Shown in pieces: positions 21,512 through 31,377 of a DNA stretch of 36,200 bases. The position numbers were made by a program, and so were the translations under genes. How positions within the stretch are numbered: the stretch's first letter is position 1; every line of letters begins with the position of its first letter. The notes under the pieces are model-generated. The model made no database searches. It saw only the letters and a program-made list of their open reading frames with translations, and had not been told where the DNA came from. The DNA lies in NCBI GenBank assembly GCA_003427395.1, contig BFEA01000165.1, positions 248,993 to 285,192 of the forward strand. The letters run 5' to 3'. The stretch is from Chara braunii (Eukaryota; Streptophyta; Charophyceae; Charales; Characeae).

Positions 21512-23500
21512 AGAAAGTATAGCGAGACAGAAAGGTACAACAAAGACAAGAACTTCAACAAATCTTGACTACTCTTGTATTGTCAAGTCAGTGTGTCAAT
21601 TTTCAGCATGTCAGACTTTGTCATAAAGGACTTTAGAGAGACTTCTCAGATGATCTGTATTCGTTTCTGCATCTGAACTAATTTTATTATTCTCTGTAAT
21701 CGACGAAATCAATGAGATCAAAGTGTCAAGAATGTTGAGCCGCAGTGGGTCCATGAGCGTCAGATCCCTGAGTGGGGGTTACCTGTAAAGTGCAGTTGCA
21801 GTGATATTAAGTTCAGAGAACTCGTGGTTGTGGTACATCGAGTAACCAATTTTGATCCTATGATAAAGAGAAAATCAGACGGGCATAAAGAACTTCAGCT
21901 CTACCTGACTAAATAGCTGTAAGTGAAGGGACATCGTGTCGTCTGACTGAGTTGCCTGTCCAAAAGAGTCCTCAAGAAGATAGGCATAAAAAGGTTCAAC
22001 CTTGCTTGACCAGAGAGTTGTCAACATGGGTACTTCGTATTTTTTGACTAAGTTGCCTCATCTTTTGTCTAATATGAGGGAAGGGACCTCTCTGGGATCA
22101 ACGTTTCTATACTTCCTTGAGGTTGACGGGAGGTCTCTTGGGAATATTCTCGGATGAGGGAAGGGACCTCTCTGGGATCAGCACTTTGTACTTCCTGAGG
22201 TTGAAGGGAGGTCTTTGAGAAGTGCATTGTCGGCTGTCGTTTGTTGCTGTTTAGTGCCTCTTGAGACTGAAGGGACGTCTCTTGAGAAATGTTTGTTTTG
22301 TTATCAGGGGTATGAACTGTCTGACTATGGGTATGAGATGTCTGCTTGGCTGTCTGTGCCTGAGATTTTATTCTCTAACCGAAAGATGTATTGATTGTCG
22401 GGGCCAGCCAGAGCCTTACCGCAGTAGGTTGCAATCTGGTAGGGTCATAAGGTCCCCGACGTGAGTGTCGAAATCCGTAGTTGACTGAGGCTAAGACTCC
22501 GGGGGTCTGGCCTGTGAGGTCAAAAGGGGTTGGAACCCTACCGCAGTCACAGGATGCAATCCAGTGAGGTTCCCCAAAGCCTGGAACTGTGGTTAGACTG
22601 GGTCCCACGTTCAAAATTATGGGCGTGGCAACTAGTGCCCTAGGCCAAAAATTGGTGGGTGAGCCGGTCCCCGACCGTAGTGGTCAAATCCGGGTACGGG
22701 ACAGTCTAACTGACAGAAGGTCTACTGTCATAGGGTGATCAAAACCACTATAGTCTGGGTGTCCTGGCGAGAGTGCCAAAGGGCTGCCATACTCGAGTAG
22801 TAGGTATGTTGGTCCTGACCTGAAGGCAGGTTAAAGGGGCCGTCAAGACAAATGGTCTGATTGGTCCTGGCCTAAGGCGGGCCGAATAAGGTACGTCAGA
22901 CTGACGGGAGGTCTGTCATTCCTGGCCAGTGGTGGTGTGGAGAACTGTTTTGTAATGTCTATTAAATTATTATTTTATTATTTTGTTATTTTATTATTTT
23001 ATTATTTTTTGTGTTTTATCTTGTTACTTGTTGCTTGGTTGTTAATTGTTGAGGAGTTCGTTTGTTGGGGACAGTCTGTTGCCTGTGGAACTCATTTGTT
23101 TTGCAGGTACATAAAAATTTACTTGAAGTTCTCATACCAGAGAAAAGAAAAAGGGTTTAGTATCCCCTTCCCTTTTATCTGAGAAGTTGAGGAGACACCT
23201 CACTCAGATGAGAGGAAGAGAACAGGGTTTGGTATCCCCTAGGTTGCTTGAGAAGTTGAGAAAGACGTCTCACTCGGGCCAGAGAACAGATTAAGGGTTT
23301 GGTATACCCTATCTCCAGCGTGGCAGACAGAATGAGTGTCCTCGACGCTAATATCACATGGACAACATCTTTGGCATCACTGTCAAGACGAGGAACAGCG
23401 TAACTTATTCGCTGGAAAAAATCCGGCTGCAAAGTCAAGCTAGCAGCAGATGAGAAATCCTTCTTATCTGTGGTTGGTGGCCGACAAGCGGTCTGGTTCA
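21512..23500 (+). repeat. 3' region of the gypsy element with degenerate tandem repeats
   Basis: No gene is recognised. Several short tandem families occur. An 80-bp unit with ATGAGGGAAGGGACCTCTCT starts at 22,074 and 22,154. Reiterated GGGAGGTCT words run to 22,920, with paired GGTCCTGACCTGAAGGC and GGTCCTGGCCTAAGGC phrases. A TTATT-rich run lies at 22,962-23,012. A unit of about 69 bp with GAGAAGTTGAG starts at 23,181 and 23,250. Tandem repeats in the 3' untranslated region are known in Ogre and related plant gypsy elements. A 3' LTR matching 12,525-12,989 was not found. Confidence 0.55.
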
Positions 23501-23618
23501 CAAGGAACCTGCATCCCCGGCTATAAGGTATTCAAACTCTTAAGCCAGAGACGCTATGAGGTATGAAATGGAATGAGGAGTTAAGAGAAGGGAAAACTCA
23601 TAAATTCAAAGAGAAGAC

Positions 23619-24206
23619 TTAATGCTTATACAAGAGATAAAGGATAATTACGAATTTTATTTGAAGTAGAACGAGAAGAAAGAAAATGCAATAGAGGGTG
23701 CAGTTATTGAGCTGAGGGAGAGAGGGAGCTATGCATGGTGCAGGTGGGTGCGCTGCGGGCACTAAGGCTCTGCTTGCCACGGGAGTGGTGGGGGTTCTGA
23801 GAGAGTAAGGAGGAGAAGAGGTACCGGGTGCGCCATAGCGTGCCTCGAACTTGTTTTGAAAGTACTCCATCCTCGTAGGGGATGGAGTTCTCTCATACCA
23901 GCTTATGAAGGGTTGGCGCTGATAAGGCCTCGCATGAGAGTCGTACCCTCACGTTTCCTTCTCCTCCTCCTCTGAGCTGAAATCGCGTCGCCGAGCTGGC
24001 GGCTCTTCGTGTGCCTTCCCTCCTCTACCACCTCTCCCTCTTCCCTGTCTGTGACGTGCCTCAGGCATGTTGCAAGACGAAGTTACGCTAAAGGAGAAAA
24101 TGAGAAAAAAAAGGTGCACCACGGTGGAAATCGTGATTAGGATAAAATTGCGAGAATGAGAAAGGTACACTACTAAGAGATAGAAAAGAGTGACTACAAA
24201 GATCAT
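23619..24206 (-). pseudogene. Minus-strand gag-like or Arg/Gly-rich ORF fragment
   Basis: One minus-strand frame runs from 24,206 to 23,619 with a single in-frame TGA (about 23,950). The likely start is the ATG at 24,068, giving an Arg/Gly-rich basic N-terminus (RHRQGRGRGGRGGK), then an acidic run EEEEKE, then a Pro/Ser/Ala-rich part after the TGA. Such basic, low-complexity N-termini are seen in retroelement gag proteins, but no diagnostic motif is present. It lies opposite to the gypsy element and 350 bp from repeat copy B, so it may belong to a third, truncated element. Confidence 0.4.
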
Positions 24207-24416
24207 ATGGCGTTACTGCAATCTCCTGTAAAAAGAGGAAGAGAAAAGCAGAGCTCTGCGGTAAGAGAAGGATCGGTCGCTGGCGCAAACTGCTGTGGGA
24301 ACCTCGCTACAGTTTAGTGTGAGGATGGATGGGTTGGACTTTGGTCTCGTTGTTTTTATACTACATGCTGCTTCCTTTTTGGCCCAGCGGGGACGCTGGG
24401 CGAGGGTTTGGTATCA

Positions 24417-26263
24417 TGTCGGAGGGCACGATGTCCTGACCCTCCTATGTGTCAAGTTCCTGCTCAGTCCAATGCTCAAGGGACCACGGCTTGTCAGGCT
24501 GTTACCGAATTTGCGGATCTCTTGGTATACTCGAGGTGTACCCTGCTACGGCCCAGTCCAGATGGCTTCCACCCTAGCAAAAGGTTGGGGGTGTGCCACT
24601 GGGCTTTCCATTGGTCCACACAGGCTCGGCGCCCTACTGTACAGCAGAGCACTAGCGACATGTAGTCGTGGTAGCCGCCGGGCACGCCCAGGGACGCGAA
24701 GGTAGAGGGACCGGTGCGGTCTTTCCTACTGCGCGCTGAGTACCTCTCTGCCAGGTTATGGGTTAGGTGCACGGGACAAATATCGTTGTCAAAATGAAGA
24801 GAAGCGATGGGAAAAGAAAAGAAAAACTAAGCGTCGAATCTATGCGATGGTCTGAGTTTTTGCTTTAGTTCGGGGTAATTATGATGTCATAACCCCTTTT
24901 CCCTCTCAATTTTATTATTATTATTATTATTTAATTTTCTTTTTCACTCGATTCGTCAGACTTGGTTTTCATTTCGGCCTGTTATTTCAAGGTGCCAACG
25001 GGTCAACTTTGAACCGCGATCGTTGTCGGATGGTTCAGACTGGTCTGACTCTTCGCTTGTCTCCCTGCGCCAGATCTGTCCAGCTGAGCTCCTCGCGGTA
25101 GGACCCCAAAAGAGGGGCGACCCGCGGCCGCATCGGTAGGAGGCTTATCACCCTCCGTGAAAGGTCATAAGCCCCCTCCTTACCATCAGACACGGGTACC
25201 CATCGGTGGTAGTCCGACGTCTCCCCTTTGAAGCGGGAGGGCGTCCGTCGGCATCCCGTTATGGGACCGCCGCGTCTAGTTTTTGCAGGTCACTTTCACG
25301 TTTGAGGAAAAATGACTAGTGGCTGACAACGGGAGCCGGCATTACGACCGTTGGTGTCGCGCCATCCGTTTGCCCTTCCTTTTTCTTTGTTCGTTTTATT
25401 TTTATTCTACTAAACTTTGAATTCATATTATTAAAATACAAAACTTTAAAAGTTGTTTGGATCCCTCACTCAGAGCACGGGGGTCACGACAAATAGTGAT
25501 TCTATAAAAAGGAAAAAGGGATGTCAATTGCTACTGGGCGTAGGCGGTCTCGTTACACGATCCCGAGTGAGTTTGTGGAGGAAGTCGGGCGTCGAAGTGA
25601 GTGTGCAAACTCGTTTGTGTACGCGCGCACTGAAGAACATCGGGTCTTGTGGGAGGTGGCAGCCTGATATCGCGCTCGGTCTGCTCGGGGAGAGGTTCAG
25701 CCATGGTACGCAGCAGCGGGCTATATGGCTATTGGCCAAGGTGCCTCCAGTATCTTTGGAAGTGGGAGCAGATGTCAGGGGAAGGGCCTACAGTAACAAC
25801 TATATTGGACTATAGCTACAGTAGGCAAGAGGCAAAACTGAAGGTAAACGTAGAGGGGGGAAAAGAAGAAGAGATGAGGGCGGATCAGGGTTTGCAGATG
25901 GCGATTACGGAGGCAAAGGATTGTGTTGAGAGAAGGTGTAGGTGGGATGGAGTCACCGACGAAATCATGGTGACGGTCTCGTACCTGGAGGCCGAGACTT
26001 CTACGGATACCGTGGAGAGGGAGCAACAACATTTGGACCGCGATACGGAAGGAAAGAGCGAGGAAAGCGATTTAGAGGCCACAACCCGGTCCTGGCACGG
26101 ACGGGACCAGTGGTGACGGGACCACCCGCCCGCGGAACCAGTGGAAAGTGGCCCAGAGGCCAACTCGAGACGACGAAGAGACTGGAGCCGCTAGACGTGA
26201 GACAGAAGGTCAAAGCGCGTTAAGGCAGTTACGAGAGAGAGAGATCACCCGCTGGCAGGACCA
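24417..26263 (+). mobile_element. 1.87-kb dispersed repeat, copy B (LTR-like)
   Basis: This is the counterpart of 5,775-7,645 in the same orientation, starting at the same TGTCGGAGGGC. It lacks an A-rich stretch of about 17 bp present near 6,170 in copy A and differs by scattered substitutions. It carries the same hairpin (25,135-25,184), TATA-like box (25,502) and (ATT)n run. It ends at CAGGACCA (26,263), directly against the LINE. The left flank (up to 24,416) is unrelated to the left flank of copy A. Confidence 0.75.
25703..26116 (+). pseudogene. Unknown small ORF of the 1.87-kb repeat, nonsense-truncated (copy B)
   Basis: ATG at 25,703 (GCCATGG context) corresponds to 7,086 in copy A. 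This copy keeps the frame where copy A has lost a base, and reads on to a TGA at 26,114-26,116. Copy A has CGA (Arg) at that point. Between the copies many differences change the amino acid, so there is no sign of recent constraint. No domain is recognised. Confidence 0.4.
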
Positions 26264-27074
26264 ATTTCGAATCTCACTCGTCCTTTTTTTTTAACAGCAC
26301 GGAGATAATGTCATTGCAGGCGTTGTTTGGCAGCTTACCTCCTTGCAGCAGTTTGTTGAAGATCTTCACTAAATCCTCACCTAAAACGTGTCAGAATGTC
26401 GAGTAAAACTCAACTGGCAATCCATCGTCGCCCGGAGCCTTCCCTTTCGCCATCGATGCTAGCGTGGTTTTTGCTTCTTCTACAGTTATCGGACGGTCTA
26501 GGTCCAACCTTCCACTCACGGACAGTCTTACCTTCAGGTTCTGCCAGTGGTGGTTTTCTTCTGATAAGTCGGTGTCTGGGCCTTCTTCTGGTCTCCTCGA
26601 GGTCAGAATATCTTGGAAGTAAGAGGCTGCGTATTCACAGAGTCTTGCTGGATGAGACGCCCTTGGCTCCGAATCACAAAAGGGGTGGGCCAATTCCGTC
26701 ATTGGCTGCGAAGATCTCCTTGGTAGCAGACGTTGAAATGAGTTTTTTGACATTTGGTCATATATAACAATGTTCTTGACCCTCAGTCTATCCGCCCACG
26801 CCTCCGCCTTCTCGGTTTGTAGCCTATCCCATTCTTCTAATCTCCTCCGCCTTTCCTTGCCCCACACTAATTCTAAAATTTTGTGCTCTTTCATTCTCTT
26901 CTCTGCGTACTCCACTTTTCTCTTGCATGCTCTCTCTTCCTTGTTCCGTTTTTGTGCCGCTACCTTCGAGAATACACTAAGTAGATTCGACAAGATCTTA
27001 GTACCTATCTCCCACCAATCTGCCAGGGTCTTAATCTGCTCCTTTTTAGCCGACCCGTTCCTGAAGCGCTGCAT
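26264..27074 (-). pseudogene. LINE ORF2, linker and start of reverse transcriptase
   Basis: This continues ORF2 after a frameshift near 27,060. It begins with a long charged, probably coiled-coil linker (repeated Lys, Arg and Glu), then PITVEEAKTTLASMAKGKAP and GDDGLPVEFY, the typical entry of LINE RT. A TGA at 26,391-26,393 replaces the Trp expected in the family, after which EDLVKIFNKLLQGGKLPNN and IISVLLKKKDE still read in frame. The sequence is cut at 26,264, before the palm and its catalytic aspartates. Confidence 0.85.
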
Positions 27075-27843
27075 CTGAGAGGTTATTTGTATTTAAACAA
27101 AAGTAGCCCTTCCCTCTATTGAGGTTATCCCCTATGCAAAACTCCGCCACCACCGGGTTGTGGTCGGACAACGGAACACTTGGGCACTTTATCGACACGA
27201 CAGAATCTAGCCCACGCTTATTTGTAAGCAGGAAATCCAACCGTTTGCCTCGACCCTGGTATGAAAACCACGAATATCCTTGATGTGGTGGGTGAAGGAT
27301 CCTATATGGATCATGCAAATTATAATCTGATATAAAATCAGTCATTAGCAGTATATCCTTTGCATGTGTAATCCTCCCTGTACTCCTATCATCATCCAAT
27401 GATTGGTTCCAATCCCCCATTATAATCAAGTTATCAACGTCAGGCAGGTTATAAGGTAATTCCTGCATAAATAGCCTTCGTTCCCTGCTACGAACTGGGG
27501 CGTAGACTGTGGCTATAACCCAATCTTCTTGCCCAAACCCCAACTTCACCCATGCCCATCTCCCCCACAAATCCGAATAGTGATCGATTATCTTTGCCTC
27601 AATATCTCTATGAATCAGGATCACAACACCGTCGGAGGACCCTTTCGCTGGGGACCAGACCTGGGGCCTGTCCCACCAATTACCCAGACTTCTGATTTTT
27701 CCCTTCGACAACTTGGTCTCCTGTAAACGCATAACCGAAACCCGCTTCTCATGCATCCATCTCTTCAGTCTTGACTTCTTATTCCTGCCCCCAGTGTCTC
27801 CCAAGCCGCAAACGTTCCGTGATGCAATCGTGAGTCTAACCAT
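27046..27843 (-). CDS. LINE ORF2 N-terminus: APE-type endonuclease
   Basis: This nicks target DNA to prime reverse transcription. The endonuclease/exonuclease/phosphatase fold is complete, with all key residues: SRNVCGLGD (residues 8-16), LQETKL with the catalytic Glu42, VYAP (113-116), GDWN (143-146), RLDFLL with Asp203, and SDHNPV with Asp227-His228. The open frame is 265 residues and the last stretch leaves the true frame near 27,060. ATG at 27,841-27,843 overlaps the last codons of ORF1 (ATGGTTAG). The domain itself looks intact, but the full ORF2 is broken. Confidence 0.93.
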   Translation of the reverse strand: MVRLTIASRNVCGLGDTGGRNKKSRLKRWMHEKRVSVMRLQETKLSKGKIRSLGNWWDRPQVWSPAKGSSDGVVILIHRDIEAKIIDHYSDLWGRWAWVKLGFGQEDWVIATVYAPVRSRERRLFMQELPYNLPDVDNLIIMGDWNQSLDDDRSTGRITHAKDILLMTDFISDYNLHDPYRILHPPHQGYSWFSYQGRGKRLDFLLTNKRGLDSVVSIKCPSVPLSDHNPVVAEFCIGDNLNRGKGYFCLNTNNLSDAALQERVG

Positions 27844-29210
27844 CTTTCCTTAGACCTCCATTCAATTGGATGTGAGGAGTTTCTGCACTACCCCGACTCA
27901 CCTCCATCCCCTGATCCACTGCTTCCCACGGGTGCGTGAGGGCAGCCCTCACAAACTGAAAGTCCAGCCGCTTGTCCTTGTGAAACCGCGTCCTTAGCTC
28001 CACTAGACATTCAACTGACGTATCATAATTTTTCCCAACTCCGACTTCCTTCCTTTAGCAAAGCACGCCATCGGGACCAGTCTTAGCCCTCTTCTTTGCA
28101 GGTTACCTGCATCGTCAGAGGTCAGTCTTGCGTCCACTAATGGAATGAATAACTTGATCCTGTTGCCACCCACTTCAGTGATTATTTTGCCATCGGGCAG
28201 TCCTCGACAACCCGAGTGGCAAAAAAATTCAAGTATAAATTATGTACGATTTGAGCGACACCCTGTGGAGTTGGCACGTCAACTACTTGCTGTGATAGGA
28301 TCGTTAAAGCACCTGTGGCAGATTGCCACGTGATTACCCAGAAAGCATTCCGGACTGCCATGCAGACCAGCAAAATTACCAGTTGCTCGACTCCTGAACC
28401 TTGGCCCCTGCTAAAGGATGTCAGTCTTCTGTCCCTCGTCGTCTTTTGACCTAGCGTACCTGAGGCAGCTTGAAGGTCAGTAACATGTGTTAGTGAGTTC
28501 TCGGATGTTTCCGTGTGGAGCTCCTTCACCGAGGATATGCTTAATCTGAGTTGCTTGCCAGTGTGTCTCGCCCTCTGCTGAGAGTCTGCTGACACTCTTG
28601 AGGTTGACGCTTCTAGCCCGACCGCCCCTTCTTCAGCTTGGGAGGCTCTGCCCTGACCCGGGTCCTCCCTTCGTCTTGATTGTGACGAGGGTTCCGTTGT
28701 CTGAGGGCTTCTTACTTCCTGACGACTTGTGCCCCTTTCGCCTACCCTTCTTGAAGCTCCGCCCTCCTAGTTTGCTCCTGGAATGCTACCTCTCGGGTGG
28801 TAACTCTGGAATGCCGAAGGCATACCTAGTGGTTGATGTCCGACGGTTTGATACCCTCCGTCGCCAAGTGAACAGGAACTCGGTTGGTACAAGTTCGGAT
28901 GCAACACCCGCTGAAACCAGTTGTACCCCTGCATAGGGTCTCTTGCTTGCATAGATGCTCCTTGAAGGGCTGCCATCACCTGAGACCAGTCTTGCATCGA
29001 CGGACTCTCATGAATCTGCCCTCCTGGCGAGAAAACTGGGTTTACGACCACACTCGCAAATCCTGTTGGGGTTGAGCTTTCTCTTGACACTTGCCGAGAT
29101 GGTTGCGGTCCCAACGTACCCTGATACCGAGATCTCCTGCTCTCCTGTTGTCCTGTGCTGGACTGCGCGTGTGATGACTGTTGGTTGGCCGCGTTCGCTT
29201 CCCCCATCAC
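27836..29210 (-). pseudogene. LINE ORF1 (gag-like), one stop and frame changes
   Basis: This is the probable RNA-binding ORF1 protein. It starts at 29,210 and reads a Gln/Ser-rich N-terminal part (with MAALQGASMQARDPM), then a TAG at 28,767-28,769. The same frame continues, charged and Ser/Arg-rich, to 28,182. After a frame change it goes on with GKIITEVGGNRIKLFIPLVD. After another change it continues with KNYDTSVECLVELRTRFHKD and ends at a TAG overlapping the ORF2 ATG. No zinc knuckle lies in this part. Position and overlap make ORF1 the best call; sequence alone does not identify it. Confidence 0.65.
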
Positions 29211-29393
29211 TCCTCACACGGCTCTCCAACTCAAGTTGCTTTATTATTATATAAATAAAATAAATAAATAAGCCAGAGTGGCCTTCGCGCCCTTATTTGA
29301 CTCATTTTGACCCGCGCGCGTTATTTCTTATTTATAAGTTCACCGAGAATGAGTTGAGTCAATTCTCATATATGAATCATCCTTCGGCCTGAA

Positions 29394-29810
29394 ATGTCAA
29401 ATAAGAGAGGCCTCTGCTTCCCGTTGCGCCTTTGGCTGTTTTGCGTTCCGCCATTCCTCCTGCACTCCGCTTCCGTGTGGAAAAATTGTCTGCAGAGACG
29501 ACACCGCATCATAGTAGACTCGGAGCATGCCAATAGATGCTCCTTGAAAGGCTGCTATCAATCTGAGTGGCGTATGAGTAGAAGGATTGGGTATCTTTGA
29601 CGTGTGTGTTCAGAGGTGATGAAGGGGAGGAGGTGATGGCGCCATTTCCCCCGGATCCAAGTCCGTGGGGTATACTCCATCATCAAAGCACAGCGTCAAC
29701 AACGATCTAATGTGCTCTTCATCCTCCCAGTAGTTCATTGGCTCTGAAGGTCCTGGTGGAGGTGATCTTGTGTTCATCCTGTCACCGCCCGGTTCTTCCT
29801 CCATTTTCAA
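29394..29810 (-). pseudogene. Upstream LINE coding fragment with a CCHC-like motif
   Basis: ATG at 29,810 opens 66 residues, Met/Glu/Pro-rich at the start, with EPMNYWEDEEHIRSLLTL, to a stop at 29,610. Further on, another frame reads CRLCRQFFHTEAEC (about 29,510-29,470), which fits CX2CX4HX4C but lacks the Gly usual before His. The adjacent phrase AAFQGAS resembles AALQGAS in ORF1, and the DNA phrase ATAGATGCTCCTTGAA recurs in both places. This may be the true ORF1 N-terminus or a piece of a second, related element. Confidence 0.4.
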
Positions 29811-29819
29811 GTCTCCTTA

Positions 29820-30180
29820 ATGCTGGTTACCTCTATTGACCTTGGTCTTAATTCAACCGTAATATTCTCCTTCCCTTGCTGTTCTTACTTCCTCTCCCAC
29901 GAGTCTATTACTACGCCTCTGTTAATTGGTGCCGGAGCAGCAGTCGTCCGAGCTCGGCTGTAAGGCTGCAGCGCTAACCTTCCATAGCCGCTTATCCCCC
30001 GCCGGGGAAAGAGTCGGTATTCCCGAAGCGCTATCTCGACAGTAGCGCCTCGATCGACCGTAGGTCGAAAACTCGCACTACGAATTCGCAACCGGTACCG
30101 CTGGGCAGAGCGCTTAGTGCCGACCGCAGCGTTCCGCTGAGCGCCACTCCTGTATGCATCATTGGGCCGGAATCTATCCC
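29820..30180 (-). other. GC-rich 5' region of the LINE
   Basis: A GC-rich, CpG-rich stretch lies upstream of the LINE coding fragments, bounded at about 30,180 by abruptly AT-rich sequence. That is how an intact LINE 5' untranslated region with an internal promoter would look. No specific promoter motif is identified. Confidence 0.45.
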
Positions 30181-31085
30181 AAAAATCAAGTAATAAAACT
30201 TAGTTTAGCTGGAGTGGACTCATTCATATTGTAGATATATTTACCAGGGTTTAGGAAGTTTTGAATTTGTTGGTTTTCTAATGGTTTTAATTTTCCTGAT
30301 TTTGGCTTGTCACTCTTTTCTTGCATAAGTACTGAACGTAGAAGGCAATACCAGGACCATCGGTTATTTAGAAAAGCCACAGGAGGCTGGCAGAATTTTC
30401 TGGTTGGGCGTAGGGCTTTTTTGGGAAAGTGGTAGGAGTGTCAGAGGGGGCGGTTGCCCAGCAGGTCGGTGATTAGGCCTGCACCTAACAGATAGTTCAG
30501 TATAGTTAGCTGGATATGTTAGAATGAGAAGTGCAGAGGGCTCGAGATAAGCTTGGTTTACAGCAACTGTCGCCATAACAGCAAACAGTTAGCAGTGACC
30601 CAGATTTTACAAACTGAAGCTGGAACAGGTCCGGTGCCATGGTTACCCTCCGGGTTGTTTGTTGAGGACTCCCGGCCTCAGAGTTACTGTTGCTTTGAAT
30701 AAAGGATCCTCTGCTTTTTCCCGAAAAAATAAATAAATAAATTGCATTCTTCTTTTCTAACGAATTAAAAAAGGCAGAAATGATGTCACATCATTGAGCT
30801 AGGTCAATTCAACGGTGTATGTGGGACTTGGCCCCTGATCCCTTAAAAACAAAAAAAAAGGAGCCTTTTTTGTTCCCTTTTATTCCCTTTATTTGTCCAC
30901 CACTACCTTTCACAGTGGTGCCCCTTTGGGAAAATAACCAGTACAGCATATCTTGGCAGCTGGGCTCAACAGCGGCCACCGCTGATAAATTCCATCGGCA
31001 GCCGCCATTTCGTTTCAGGCTCTGAAATGCTGCAGGACCCTCCCCACGACCGATGTATGTGAAAGGTAGTCGTGATTTAATAAAA
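30181..31085. other. Stretch without recognised gene
   Basis: AT-rich sequence without a convincing frame. A polyadenylation-like AATAAA followed by A-rich runs lies near 30,697-30,740. Nothing else is supported. Confidence 0.55.
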
Positions 31086-31343
31086 AAGCTGAGTTATATT
31101 CTTCACTCTCTCACTACTTACCTACCACTACTCCTAAGCCTATACAGGGGATCCCTCCAAGTATAGCTAACCTCTCACAATCAAGGGGATGCATGTTCCC
31201 CGCGCTAATGGGTTGTGGTCAGGGGGTAGGGTGGGGCATCTAACTCAAAGACCAAGCATTTTGCCAGTACCTGCTACTCCCATCTACTTGCTCCACCCCC
31301 ATCCAGTAAGACCATCCAGTAACAGCAGTGTCTATGGCCAGCA

Positions 31344-31377
<34 letters not shown>

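Larger units (their letters stand above)
26264..30180 (-). mobile_element. Non-LTR retrotransposon (LINE), 3'-truncated, minus strand
   Basis: Read right to left, it has a GC-rich 5' region (about 30,180-29,820), a possible first ORF part with a CCHC-like motif (29,810-29,394), ORF1 (29,210-27,836), an APE-type endonuclease (27,843-27,046) and the beginning of RT. It stops at 26,264 against repeat copy B. Everything after the start of RT (catalytic box, C-terminus, tail) is missing. LINEs normally lose their 5' end during insertion. A lost 3' end therefore points to a later break, deletion or insertion. Confidence 0.85.

Noticed and set aside
24408-24416. TTGGTATCA as a tRNA-Met primer-binding site next to copy B
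   Set aside because: It is only 8-9 bases long, the following bases do not continue the complement, and it sits upstream of the repeat in the wrong place. GGTTTGGTAT also occurs in the local repeats at 23.2-23.3 kb.
5775-26263. The two 1.87-kb repeats as LTRs of a single 20-kb element
   Set aside because: There is no PBS after copy A, no matching target duplication at the outer ends, and the enclosed gypsy has its own PBS. Kept only as one possibility.
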